The notes: generated by a model not told the origin, from the sequence alone. DNA of 33,423 nucleotides from Candidatus Epulonipiscioides saccharophilum (GCA_002007295.1 LNZM01000025.1:1-33423), one strand, 5' to 3'. Positions 18,970 to 26,589 are shown, numbered from the stretch's first letter. Translations and numbers: made by a program.

Positions 18970-18998
18970 ATTATACTCAATTCTTGCAAATTTGTAAA
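18970..18998 (-). promoter_or_regulatory. leuB promoter
   Basis: Minus strand TTTACA (18998-18993), 17-base spacer, TATAAT (18975-18970), about 55 bases upstream of the leuB ATG. The -35 hexamer lies inside a 125-base direct repeat shared with the leuD 3' regions; the -10 lies outside it. In the two leuD-side copies of the repeat no -10 follows. Confidence 0.75.
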
Positions 18999-19105
18999 GT
19001 GATTAATAGGCAAAAAAAAGATTCTCAATATAAAAAAACCTCCATTTTAGTGGAGGTCCGTAGCCTTTTTGATATGCATATCTTCATTATATAGGATAGG
19101 ATACT
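18981..19105 (-). repeat. Direct repeat shared with the leuD 3' regions (copy 1)
   Basis: From TTCTTGCA to GGATACT this matches 25313-25436 and 25936-26059 over nearly its whole length. It contains a terminator hairpin. The three copies have the same orientation, and copies 1 and 2 bracket the siderophore cluster. Confidence 0.9.
19031..19057 (-). terminator. Rho-independent terminator after the distal yclQ gene
   Basis: Minus strand ACCTCCA, loop CTAAAA, TGGAGGT, then seven T residues. It now ends the yclQ gene that stops at 19124, but the same hairpin follows both leuD copies, so it was probably the leuD terminator originally. Confidence 0.9.
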
Positions 19106-19123
19106 ACGTTAATTTTTCTATTA

Positions 19124-20119
19124 CTACTTCAGACCTAAACCTTCTTCAATACAAGATATCATTAAGTCCATGCCAGTTATTCCGCCATCGGCCATGTACC
19201 AAACGTCGCTCGGGGTTAAATATATTATCTTATTATTTTTGTACGCCTGCGTTTGTTCTATTAATGGATTGTTGGTTTCCATTTGCTCTTTTGCTGCAAC
19301 TGCTTCGGTGCCTACAGCATTGTCTTTATCTATGATGAACATGTATTCTGGATCATATTTTAGCCATGATTCATACGAAGATATGTTGCCATGGTTTACG
19401 TTTTCGTCTGCTGCTAAATTATGAAAATTCATTTCATTTACTATAATCGAGCATCGTCCTGAATTTCCTAAAGTGTTGAGTCCACCTGCGAATATTCCTA
19501 ATAAGGCTGTTTTGCCGTCGGCAAACTCCGCTATTTTTTGAATCCTTGAATCATAATCAGCAATAATGCTTTCTAATTCATTTCCTACATCAAAAATTAA
19601 ACTGTGATTTTGCGCCAAAGTTTTATAGCTATCCATAAAGCCTACTGTATAATCTATATATGAAGCCATGGTTGGTGCTATCATGCTTAATTCTTTATAT
19701 TTGGATTTTGTTCTATCGCTTGAAAAAATTACATCCGGTTGTAAAGACATAATAGCTTCCATATCTAAATCTTTCATTCCGCCAACATTGGCAATGTCTG
19801 GATCATCAACGTATTTTTGTAAATAATCAGGAAATACTCCTTCTTTGATAACTCCCACAATTTTATCACCGAGTCCCATAGCATCTAAAAAATCCAAGGT
19901 TTGTAAGTTAAGAACCACAATTCGCTCAGGATCTTGTGGAAATTCTACTTCTATTAATTCTCCGGATTCATTCGCTACTTCTATGGTTACGTATTTATCC
20001 TCTTGACTTGTTGCCGAATAATTTTCTGCAGATACGGAGTCATTATTAAAGACAAGAGTTAACGCAAAAATGCTTGCAATACCAATTATGGCTACGGGTA
20101 AAATTTTTGAAAGTTTCAT
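19124..20119 (-). CDS. yclQ: Siderophore ABC transporter substrate-binding protein (distal copy)
   Basis: A 331-residue periplasmic-binding protein of the FecB/TroA-like class (PF01497 type), expected to capture a ferric catechol siderophore for YclNOP. VEFPQDPERIVVLNLQTLDFL and GLGDKIVGV begin the first lobe, LQPDVIFSS and WLKYDPEYMFIID are typical lobe motifs. The signal peptide is 1-31 with a type I site (SVSA-EN); there is no lipobox cysteine, which is unusual for a Gram-positive binding protein. The ATG at 20119 is preceded by AAAGGAG. It is a full-length paralogue of the gene at 20509-21606, with its own promoter/operator and terminator. The ligand is inferred from gene order. Confidence 0.88.
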   Translation of the reverse strand: MKLSKILPVAIIGIASIFALTLVFNNDSVSAENYSATSQEDKYVTIEVANESGELIEVEFPQDPERIVVLNLQTLDFLDAMGLGDKIVGVIKEGVFPDYLQKYVDDPDIANVGGMKDLDMEAIMSLQPDVIFSSDRTKSKYKELSMIAPTMASYIDYTVGFMDSYKTLAQNHSLIFDVGNELESIIADYDSRIQKIAEFADGKTALLGIFAGGLNTLGNSGRCSIIVNEMNFHNLAADENVNHGNISSYESWLKYDPEYMFIIDKDNAVGTEAVAAKEQMETNNPLIEQTQAYKNNKIIYLTPSDVWYMADGGITGMDLMISCIEEGLGLK

Positions 20120-20220
20120 ATAGACATCTCCTTTTTGATGGTTAAACGATTATTTTTAATTTCTTTACTTAGGATGTATGTACGTTGCTAGATTTTTATC
20201 GGATAGCTTTAATCCATTTT

Positions 20221-20273
20221 GTTAGTTCTCGTTTACTAACTATAATTTTAGCATACACTAACTTAGATTGCAA
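20221..20273 (-). promoter_or_regulatory. Promoter and likely metal-responsive operator of distal yclQ
   Basis: Minus strand TTGCAA (20273-20268), 17-base spacer ending TGC (extended -10), TAAAAT (20250-20245). An imperfect palindrome TTAGcatacaCTAA (20248-20261) overlaps the promoter and a second inverted repeat GTTAGT...ACTAAC (20221-20240) lies just downstream. The layout matches the proximal yclQ promoter, where the palindrome is perfect. A DtxR/Fur-type iron regulator is the natural candidate, by inference. Confidence 0.65.
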
Positions 20274-20324
20274 TAGAAAAATTAAAATTTATCAAACTTT
20301 AGTTAGTTTTCACAAATCCAACAT

Positions 20325-20508
20325 ATCGATCCCTTCGTCAGTTCCTCGACCCCTTAGTCACTGCGTGACAGCTCCCAGCCCCTGATCTCACCGTCACTTC
20401 GTGATAGCTCTTCGACCTTTCCGTCAACTAAAGTTGACAGCTCTTTAACCTCTCCCCCGTCAGCTAAAGCTGACACCTCTTCCTAGAAGGAGAGGCTGGG
20501 CGGAGAGC
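20325..20508. repeat. Palindromic intergenic repeats with varied second stems
   Basis: Between the two yclQ genes. Successive elements carry the stems GTCACtgcGTGAC, GTCACttcGTGAtAG, GTCAACtaaaGTTGAC and GTCAGCtaaaGCTGAC, each followed by a T/C-rich AGCTC(T/C) run. A TCTCC/GGAGA hairpin follows near 20480-20510. No gene. Confidence 0.75.
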
Positions 20509-21606
20509 CTACTTCAGGCCTAAAGCTTCTTCAATACAAGAGATCATTGAGTCCATGCCAGTTATTCCGCCGTCGGCCATATACCAAATGTTACCAGGTG
20601 TTAAATATATAATCTTATTATTTTTATACGCCTGCGTTTGTTCTATTAATGGATTATTGGTTTCTATTTGTTCTTGTGCTGAAACCGCTTCGGCCCCTAC
20701 AGCAGCATTTTTGTCTAAAATAAACATGTACTCAGGATCATATTTTAGCCATGATTCATAAGCAGAAAGATTGGCGTGATCAGGATTTTCGTCTGCTGCT
20801 AAATTATTAAAATTCATTTCATTTACAATAATCGAACAACGGCTTGTGTCTCCAAGAGTGTTGAGCTTACTTGTAAAAATTCCTAGTAAGGCTGTCTTGC
20901 CTTCGGCAAACTCCGCTATTTTTTGAATTCGTGCTTGATAATCAGCAATAATTTGTTTTGCTTTATCACCTGTATTAAAAATCGCAGTGTGATTTTTAGC
21001 TAAAGTTCTGAAACTATTCATAAACCCTGCTTCATAATCTATAAACGCAGCCATGGTCGGTGCTATAGCACTTAAGTCTTGATATTTGGATTTTGTTCTA
21101 TCGCTTGAAAAAATTACGTCCGGCTCTAAAGACTCAATAGCTTCCATATTTAAACTTTTCATGCCACCAACATTTACTATGTCTTCATTATCAATATATT
21201 TTTGTAAATGATCCGGAAATACGCCGTCTTTTATTACGCCTACAATTTTGTCACCTAGCCCCATCGCATCCAAAAAATCTAATGTCTGTAAATTCAGAAC
21301 GACTACTCTCTCAGGATCTTTCGGAAATTCTACTTCTATTAATTCTCCGGCCTCGTTGGCTACTTTTAATGTTACAAATTGCTCCTCTAATTGGTCGGTA
21401 GCATTTGATACTTTGTATGTTACAAATTGCTTCTCCAATTGACCAGATTCATTAGATACTTTGAATGTTATAAATTGTTCCTCAAATTGACCTATTTCCT
21501 GAGATACTTTGCATTTTTCGCATGCATATATATTGTTGCTAGTAGAAGCAAGAGTGAGTGCAAAAACGCTAGCAATAGCTAATGGTAAAATTTTTGAAAG
21601 TTTCAT
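20509..21606 (-). CDS. yclQ: Siderophore ABC transporter substrate-binding protein (proximal copy)
   Basis: A 365-residue paralogue of the gene at 19124-20119, sharing the same binding-protein core (VEFPKDPERVVVLNLQTLDFL onward). The extra length lies just after the signal peptide: three imperfect 16-residue repeats of the form KVSNxxxQLEEQFVTx at residues 33-80 run into the normal KVANEAGELIEVEF. The export signal ends IYA-CEKC; C29 could be an atypical lipidation site, or cleavage may be by signal peptidase I. The ATG at 21606 follows AAAGGAG. It has its own promoter with a perfect palindromic operator. Probably binds a ferric siderophore; whether the two copies differ in ligand cannot be told. 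Confidence 0.87.
   Translation of the reverse strand: MKLSKILPLAIASVFALTLASTSNNIYACEKCKVSQEIGQFEEQFITFKVSNESGQLEKQFVTYKVSNATDQLEEQFVTLKVANEAGELIEVEFPKDPERVVVLNLQTLDFLDAMGLGDKIVGVIKDGVFPDHLQKYIDNEDIVNVGGMKSLNMEAIESLEPDVIFSSDRTKSKYQDLSAIAPTMAAFIDYEAGFMNSFRTLAKNHTAIFNTGDKAKQIIADYQARIQKIAEFAEGKTALLGIFTSKLNTLGDTSRCSIIVNEMNFNNLAADENPDHANLSAYESWLKYDPEYMFILDKNAAVGAEAVSAQEQIETNNPLIEQTQAYKNNKIIYLTPGNIWYMADGGITGMDSMISCIEEALGLK
21367..21510 (-). repeat. Three tandem 48-bp coding repeats within yclQ
   Basis: Codons 33-80 of the proximal yclQ consist of three 48-base units encoding KVSQEIGQFEEQFITF, KVSNESGQLEKQFVTY and KVSNATDQLEEQFVTL. The paralogue has only the final KxVxNExGELIEVEF equivalent, so these units arose by in-frame expansion of its first strand. 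Confidence 0.85.
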
Positions 21607-21731
21607 ATAGACATATCTCCTTTTTAATGGTTAAACAATTATTTTTAATTTCATGACTTCAAATGTATGTACTGTGATCGATTTTATCGGATAAGTTGAA
21701 TGCTTTCTGTGAGTTATTGTTGTCTAAGCAT

Positions 21732-21760
21732 ATGTTAGCACACGCTAACTTAAATTGCAA
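21732..21760 (-). promoter_or_regulatory. Promoter and palindromic operator of proximal yclQ
   Basis: Minus strand TTGCAA (21760-21755), 17-base spacer ending TGC, TAACAT (21737-21732). The perfect palindrome GTTAGCACACGCTAAC (21734-21749) covers the -10 and spacer, where a bound repressor would block RNA polymerase. The half-site TTAGC resembles DtxR/IdeR-type sites more than a Fur box. The same TTGCAA-17-extended -10 layout occurs at the other yclQ and at yclN. Confidence 0.75.
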
Positions 21761-21837
21761 TAGGAAAATTGAAATTTATTAAAGTTTAGTTAGTTTTCAC
21801 AAATTCAACTTCTCAGATTTGCAAAGTGATTAATAGT

Positions 21838-22160
21838 CTTTGCACTTGATCTTAGCCTTTCGTCCCCCGAAAGGCATAGGCGAGAACTTAAGAATTTTTT
21901 TACGAAGCTAACTAAGAGTGCGGGCAACCTGCTCCCCTTAGTTCATCGCTCCTAACCTCTCAGTCTTCACAACATTACAAGGTAGCGTGCACTTAAGCCT
22001 TCCTCTTGAGGAAGGTGGCCGCGAAGCGGACGGATAGAGTTGCAGCGCAGCTGCTGCACTTGACCTTTGTATTTGACCTTAGATTTTTTCAAATTCTATT
22101 CGTTAGCTTCTCTTATTTTATGTTTTTTTTCTTAAGTTCCCATGTATGCCCCCTACCCCC
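21838..22160. repeat. Composite block of palindromic repeats
   Basis: Between yclP and the proximal yclQ. Contains a degenerate element near 21840-21890, a subfamily A element at 21990-22040 (CCTTCCTCTTGAGGAAGG with GGCCGCGAAGCGGACGGATAGAGT), CTTGACCTT motifs and CTTAAGTTCCCATGTATGCC near 22131. A short piece at about 21819-21834 (GATTTGCAAAGTGATTAATAG) matches the start of the leuD direct repeat. No gene and no clear terminator. Confidence 0.75.
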
Positions 22161-22169
22161 TCTGATTGT

Positions 22170-22922
22170 TTAATAATATATAGAAATTGGCTTGCCATTG
22201 AAATCAGTTATGTCAAAATTTACATTGTATAAGCTTTTTAGATTATCTTTTGTCATCACTTCATGTACCGTATCGAATTTGTATAGCTTTCCATTTTTAA
22301 ATGCGCCGATATAATCTGAGTAAGCCGAAGCAAAATTTATTTCATGTAGAACTAGTGTTACTGTTTTATTTAAATCATCGCACAATCTTCTTACTAATTT
22401 CATCATGTTTGAGGAATGATATATATCCAAGTTATTGGTTGGCTCATCAAGGAATATATATTCTGTGTCTTGTGCTAAAACCATGGCGATAAAAACTCGT
22501 TGCCTTTGGCCACCGGATAATTCGTCTATGAATCGATTTTTAAAATCTTGTAGTTCCATATATTCTATGGCCATGTTTATGTGTTTTCGATCTTCTTTAT
22601 TTAAATTGCTTCCAGAGTATGGGAATCGCCCAAATGCTACCAACTCAGCTACGGTTAATTTGGCCGTTATATGGTTAGTCTGAGTTAAGATGGCAATCTT
22701 TTTGGCTAACTCTTTACTGTTCCACTTTTTCAAATCTTTATTTTCCAAAAGTACTTGACCAGAATCTGAAGAAATCAGTCTCGTCATGATGTTTAATACT
22801 GTGGATTTTCCGGCTCCGTTTGGCCCTATAAAAGAGATAACCTTATTTTTAGGTAATTCGAAAGATACGTTTTCTACAACTTGCTTGCTACCGTAAAACT
22901 TATTTAAATTTTTAACTTCCAA
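22170..22922 (-). CDS. yclP: Siderophore ABC transporter ATP-binding protein
   Basis: A 250-residue cytoplasmic ATPase that powers the YclNO permease. Walker A GPNGAGKST 33-41; Q-loop Q81 in ILTQTNH; GRFPYS 98-103, typical of iron-siderophore importers; signature LSGGQ 135-139; Walker B YIFLDE 155-160; D-loop NNLD; H-loop H193 in VLHEINFA. It closely resembles Bacillus subtilis YclP as I remember it (SFIGPNGAGKST, GRFPYS, FIAMVLAQDTEYIFLDEP). The start is TTG at 22922 with GGAGAG 9 bases upstream; no ATG fits better. It follows yclO after a gap that carries a copied yclO 3' end. Confidence 0.93.
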   Translation of the reverse strand: MEVKNLNKFYGSKQVVENVSFELPKNKVISFIGPNGAGKSTVLNIMTRLISSDSGQVLLENKDLKKWNSKELAKKIAILTQTNHITAKLTVAELVAFGRFPYSGSNLNKEDRKHINMAIEYMELQDFKNRFIDELSGGQRQRVFIAMVLAQDTEYIFLDEPTNNLDIYHSSNMMKLVRRLCDDLNKTVTLVLHEINFASAYSDYIGAFKNGKLYKFDTVHEVMTKDNLKSLYNVNFDITDFNGKPISIYY

Positions 22923-22937
22923 TTTCTATTCACTCTC

Positions 22938-23031
22938 CTTAAAATAATTAAACACCTTTATTTTTGAGTATTAAATATAAAAAATAAGCTCCGCCGAATA
23001 AGTTAACTAAAGCTGAAATTTGAGTGCTACT
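22938..23031 (-). pseudogene. Duplicated 3' end of yclO
   Basis: Repeats the last about 26 codons and stop of yclO at an offset of 115 bases (111 after the stop). In frame it encodes STQISALVNLFGG...LKNKGV-stop, identical in sequence to the yclO C-terminus. The five base differences over this stretch are all synonymous. There is no start codon, so it is not translated by itself; yclP's ribosome binding site follows directly. Confidence 0.9.
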
Positions 23032-23062
23032 TCCAACTTTTATTTTTCCTTTAAAATAATAA

Positions 23063-24025
23063 TTAAACTCCTTTATTTTTGAGTATTAAATATAGAAAAT
23101 AAGCTCCACCGAATAAGTTGACCAAAGCTGAAATTTGAGTGCTAAATCCGAAAATATGTTCTATTAGGATTTGACCTCCTAGTAAAACAATTAGGCCAAC
23201 AAGGAAAGAGCCGAGCATTAAATATACGTGCTTATAAGTCTTAAATATTTCTCTCGTTAAATTTGCGGCTATCAATCCTAAAAAGGATATAGGTCCAACT
23301 AAAGCAGTAGCTATAGTGATTAAAAAAGAAACGCAGAGAAGTAATTTAAGGATAGATTTATCATAATCTACGCCGAGATTAATGGTCTGAGTACGACCTA
23401 GAGAGAGTACATCTAAAATTTTTAAATCTCTAAAGAAGATTACGAAAACCAAAACTATGAGCAGAATTGAAATCATAATCAGATCAGTATTAACATGGTC
23501 AAAACCGGCCACCAACTCTGTTAAGAGAGTATCGTACTCGTTTGGATCCAGCACACGAATCATGGTATTTGAAATACTCGAGAACAGTGTACCTAGGACA
23601 GTGCCGGATAGTAAGATATAGAGAATGTTGTAGCGAGTTTTTTTAAAAAGAAATCCGTAAATAACGATAGTTAAAATAGCCATTAAGAGTACATCTATCA
23701 TGAAGGTTAAATTTTTATTTAGGACTAATGGATTATCTAGGCCAACAAAGAACACTAGAGAAGTATGGATTAAAATATACAAAGAGTTCATACCCAAGAG
23801 AGACGGCGTAACGATTCTATTATTAATGATGGATTGAAAAATCATGCTAGCGTAGCCGATACAAAAAGAGCAGATTATGATAGCGATTAATTTAGGAGTT
23901 CTTATGTACATGGCGTATTCGAAAAAGTTCCAATCCACGAAAATAAATTGATATATAAATACGAAGCAAATAGCGATAAGGCTAAGTAATTGTAATTTAT
24001 TTAGGAGAGATAATTTTTTTTGCAT
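23063..24025 (-). CDS. yclO: Siderophore ABC transporter permease (second subunit)
   Basis: A 320-residue FecCD-type inner permease with about nine hydrophobic segments. Recognisable family features are RTPKLIAIIICSFCIGYASMIFQ near the N-terminus (in place of RLPR...G), SLGRTQTINLGVDY around 205-220 (the loop that contacts the ATPase) and GPISFLGLIAANLTR near 245. It should pair with YclN to form the channel. The ATG at 24025 follows AAGGAG and overlaps the yclN 3' end by 29 bases, so the two are translationally coupled. Its 3' end is present a second time just downstream. Confidence 0.92.
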   Translation of the reverse strand: MQKKLSLLNKLQLLSLIAICFVFIYQFIFVDWNFFEYAMYIRTPKLIAIIICSFCIGYASMIFQSIINNRIVTPSLLGMNSLYILIHTSLVFFVGLDNPLVLNKNLTFMIDVLLMAILTIVIYGFLFKKTRYNILYILLSGTVLGTLFSSISNTMIRVLDPNEYDTLLTELVAGFDHVNTDLIMISILLIVLVFVIFFRDLKILDVLSLGRTQTINLGVDYDKSILKLLLCVSFLITIATALVGPISFLGLIAANLTREIFKTYKHVYLMLGSFLVGLIVLLGGQILIEHIFGFSTQISALVNLFGGAYFLYLILKNKGV

Positions 24026-25016
24026 GGCTAACTCCTTTTTTATTTAATCTACGACCATGATTTAGGCGAGCAAAGAGCATCACAATAAAAATGACACTAC
24101 CGATTATACCAGAAATTAATTCTATAGGAAGCTCGAAGGGCCGAATAACGATCCGACCGATGAGGTCACATAAAAGGACGAACATAGCGCCAAAAAGGGC
24201 AACGTCTAATAGACTTTTTCGAATTTTATCGCCTTTATACATAGATACGATGTTAGGAATTATTAGGCCGATATAGGAAATTGTTCCGACCGTAACGACT
24301 ACACTCGCTGTTATTATGGCTGTGATGGATAGGCCGAGAAACATTATAAATTTGTAGTTAACACCTAAATTGTTAGAAAAATTTTCGCCCATACCAACGA
24401 TATTAAAATAATTAGAATATATAAAAGAGATTATTAGTAATGGCAAAATTAAGAATACTATTTCGTATCGACCGGCTAAGATTAGAGAAAAGTCGCCGAC
24501 AAGTAAATTGCTGAGTATTTGAGTTAAGTCGTTTTCGTATGCTATGTAACTAACTAATCCGCCAATTACGCTGTTAAACATTATGCCGATAAGGGGCACC
24601 ATAACTACGTCTTTGATTTGAATTTTTTGAATGAACCAAACAAATAACCATGTACCTAAGATAGAAAATATGAATGAAAAGGTACTTCGGGTAGCCAAAC
24701 TAGCACCGGGTAGCATTAACATGCTGATAACTATTCCAAGTTGCGCCGAGGATATAGTCGCACCAGTGGTCGGCGAAACGAATTTATTCATACATAGGTT
24801 TTGCATTATTAATCCGGCTACACTCATTCCAGAACCGACGCATAGAGCAGCAAAGACTCGAGGTAAGCGAGAGTTTAATAATATGATCAACTGCTTATAA
24901 TCTCCAGACAATATTCCGGATAGGGATACGTCAAAAGCGCCCACAAAAATAGAGACAGCTGATAAAATTAATATGGCTACGATAATAGAAACTGTAAAGA
25001 GATAATTTTTTTTCAT
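23997..25016 (-). CDS. yclN: Siderophore ABC transporter permease (first subunit)
   Basis: A 339-residue FecCD-family permease, first gene of yclN-yclO-yclP. Typical motifs: NSRLPRVFAALCVGSGMSVAGLIMQ (about 49-73), the coupling loop MGENFSNNLGVNYK (about 213-226) and VGTISYIGLIIPNIV (about 245-259). About nine membrane segments, slightly longer C-terminus than usual. The ATG at 25016 is preceded by AAGGAGG and by a promoter with a nearby inverted repeat (25036-25085). Gene order and sequence fit the YclNOPQ petrobactin-type importer; the true ligand is not known. Confidence 0.92.
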   Translation of the reverse strand: MKKNYLFTVSIIVAILILSAVSIFVGAFDVSLSGILSGDYKQLIILLNSRLPRVFAALCVGSGMSVAGLIMQNLCMNKFVSPTTGATISSAQLGIVISMLMLPGASLATRSTFSFIFSILGTWLFVWFIQKIQIKDVVMVPLIGIMFNSVIGGLVSYIAYENDLTQILSNLLVGDFSLILAGRYEIVFLILPLLIISFIYSNYFNIVGMGENFSNNLGVNYKFIMFLGLSITAIITASVVVTVGTISYIGLIIPNIVSMYKGDKIRKSLLDVALFGAMFVLLCDLIGRIVIRPFELPIELISGIIGSVIFIVMLFARLNHGRRLNKKGVSHAKKIISPK

Positions 25017-25035
25017 GAATCCTCCTTATTAAGTT

Positions 25036-25085
25036 AGTTAAAATTAATTAACTATCATCGTAGCATAAATGAATAAATAATGCAA
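25036..25085 (-). promoter_or_regulatory. yclN promoter with downstream inverted repeat
   Basis: Minus strand TTGCAT (25085-25080), 17-base spacer ending TGC, TACGAT (25062-25057). Directly downstream is AGTTAA-n6-TTAACT (25036-25053), a possible operator. The same promoter architecture is seen at both yclQ genes, which supports joint control by iron. Confidence 0.6.
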
Positions 25086-25096
25086 TATTTTTTTAG

Positions 25097-25236
25097 GCTC
25101 TTCAATTAGGGGACTATCAACGAAGTTAGCTGAGGGGTTCTTATGGGGTTACAGCTCCGTACTTTGCATACTAAGATTAATAACAAAAACTTTTATGCAC
25201 GCTTTCTCCCTCCGTCAGCTAACGCTGACACCTCCC
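25097..25236. repeat. Palindromic repeat fragments
   Basis: Between yclN and the leuD tail copy: GACTATCAACGAAGTTAGCTGAGGGGTTCTTATGGGG-like subfamily B piece (25111-25148) and CTCCCTCCGTCAGCtaacGCTGACACCTCCC (25206-25236). The TTCTTATGG motif recurs at the junction of the leuD duplication (25839-25859). Confidence 0.65.
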
Positions 25237-25361
25237 CCGCAATTTTTTTCTGCACATTTTTGCTCGCCTGCTGTCCTGCTATAGCCTCCCTTCGTTAGCT
25301 TGCGACAGCCCTTTCTTGCAGATTTGTAAAGTGATTAATAGGCAAAAAAAAGATTCCCAAT

Positions 25362-25390
25362 ATAAAAAACCCTCCATTTTGATGGAGGGT
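25362..25390 (-). terminator. Rho-independent terminator (after truncated leuD copy)
   Basis: Minus strand ACCCTCCA, loop TCAAAA, TGGAGGGT, then six T residues. Copy of the leuD terminator. Confidence 0.85.
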
Positions 25391-25447
25391 CGTAGCCTTT
25401 TTGGTGTGAGTATCTTCATTATATAGGATAGGATACTCAACTTAAAT

Positions 25448-25837
25448 TTACGACTCAGACTTAACTTGGCTCTTCACATAACCAACTAGGCCATCCGCAG
25501 CCATGATCTTCTGCATAAATTCGGGAAATGCACCAGCTTGATATGACTCATTTTTTGTTATATTCTTGATTTCTCCAGTTGAAAAATTAATATCGATTTC
25601 GTCTGTTATCTCTATTTTATCGACCGCTTCTGGACACTCTAAAATGGCCAACCCGATGTTAATAGCATTTCGATAGAAAATACGAGCGAAACTTTTGGCT
25701 ATGACGCATTTTATTCCGCTGGCCTTGATTGCTATTGGAGCATGTTCTCGGGATGATCCGCATCCGAAGTTTTTGCCTGCGATTATTATGTCACCGGGTT
25801 TTACTTTTTCATGAAAACTTTCGTCTATATCTATCAT
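25448..25837 (-). pseudogene. leuD: Truncated leuD copy
   Basis: An open frame of 129 codons corresponding to LeuD residues 33-161, starting at an internal Met (MIDIDESF). The first 32 residues, including the [16 protein letters not shown] substrate-loop segment, are missing, so catalysis with LeuC is very unlikely. No ribosome binding site precedes the Met. Compared with the intact gene I count about twenty synonymous differences and only two amino-acid changes (Glu/Asp and Ser/Leu). The differences concentrate in the 3' half. This is far more conserved in protein than dead DNA should be. Confidence 0.9.
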
Positions 25838-25984
25838 GGGTTCTTATGGTGCTATCGTTCCGCAATTTTTTTCTGCACATTTTTGCTCGCCTGCTGTCCT
25901 GCTATAGCCTCCCCTCGTTAGCTTGCGACAGCCCTTTCTTGCAGATTTGTAAAGTGATTAATAGGCAAAAAAAAGATTCCCAAT

Positions 25985-26013
25985 ATAAAAAACCCTCCAT
26001 TTTAATGGAGGGC
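25985..26013 (-). terminator. Rho-independent terminator of leuD
   Basis: Minus strand ACCCTCCA / TGGAGGGT hairpin with loop TTAAAA-type, then six T residues, 58 bases beyond the leuD stop. It has sister copies at 25362-25390 and 19031-19057. Confidence 0.88.
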
Positions 26014-26070
26014 CGTAGCCTTTTTGGTATGTGTATCTTCATTATATAGGATAAGATATTCAGCTTAGAT

Positions 26071-26556
26071 TTACGACTCGGACTTAACTTGGCTTTTAAC
26101 ATAACCAACTAGGCCATCGGCAGCCATGATTTTTTGCATAAATTCAGGGAATGCGCCGGCTTGGTACAGTTCATTTTTTGTTATATTTTTTATTTCTCCA
26201 GTGGAAAAATTAATATCGATTTCGTCTGTTATGTCTATTTTATCGACCGCTTCTGGACACTCTAAAATGGCCAAACCGATATTGATAGCATTTCGATAGA
26301 AAATACGAGCGAAACTTTTGGCTATGACGCATTTTATTCCGCTGGCCTTGATTGCTATTGGTGCATGTTCTCGGGATGATCCGCATCCGAAGTTTTTGCC
26401 TGCGATTATTATGTCACCGGGCTTTACTTTTTCATGAAAACTTTCGTCTATATCTATCATGCAGTACTTTTTTAATTCGTTTGGATCGGATGTGGCTAGG
26501 TATCTGGCCGGTATAATAACGTCCGTATCAACGTTGTCACCATATTTAAATATCAT
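26071..26556 (-). CDS. leuD: 3-isopropylmalate dehydratase, small subunit
   Basis: A 161-residue partner of LeuC; together they isomerise 2- to 3-isopropylmalate. [16 protein letters not shown] (5-20) and the [21 protein letters not shown] motif (about 53-73) are the family hallmarks and contribute active-site residues. Length is normal for the short bacterial/archaeal-type LeuD. The ATG at 26556 is preceded by AAGGAGAA. It lies 492 bases from leuC, with the gap filled by repeats, and is followed by a truncated copy of itself and then by the siderophore cluster instead of leuB. Confidence 0.96.
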   Translation of the reverse strand: MIFKYGDNVDTDVIIPARYLATSDPNELKKYCMIDIDESFHEKVKPGDIIIAGKNFGCGSSREHAPIAIKASGIKCVIAKSFARIFYRNAINIGLAILECPEAVDKIDITDEIDINFSTGEIKNITKNELYQAGAFPEFMQKIMAADGLVGYVKSQVKSES

Positions 26557-26589
26557 ATTTTTTCTCCTTAAAAATTATTATTTTTTTGC

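Larger units (their letters stand above)
25237..26461 (-). repeat. Tandem duplication covering most of leuD and its 3' region
   Basis: Two 602-base units, 25237-25838 and 25860-26461, at a constant offset of 623 bases and separated by a 21-base junction. Each contains the last 130 codons of leuD, about 65 bases beyond the stop, the terminator and a C-rich repeat fragment. The junction resembles the subfamily B repeat found near 25135, so a repeat element may mark the break. Confidence 0.93.
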
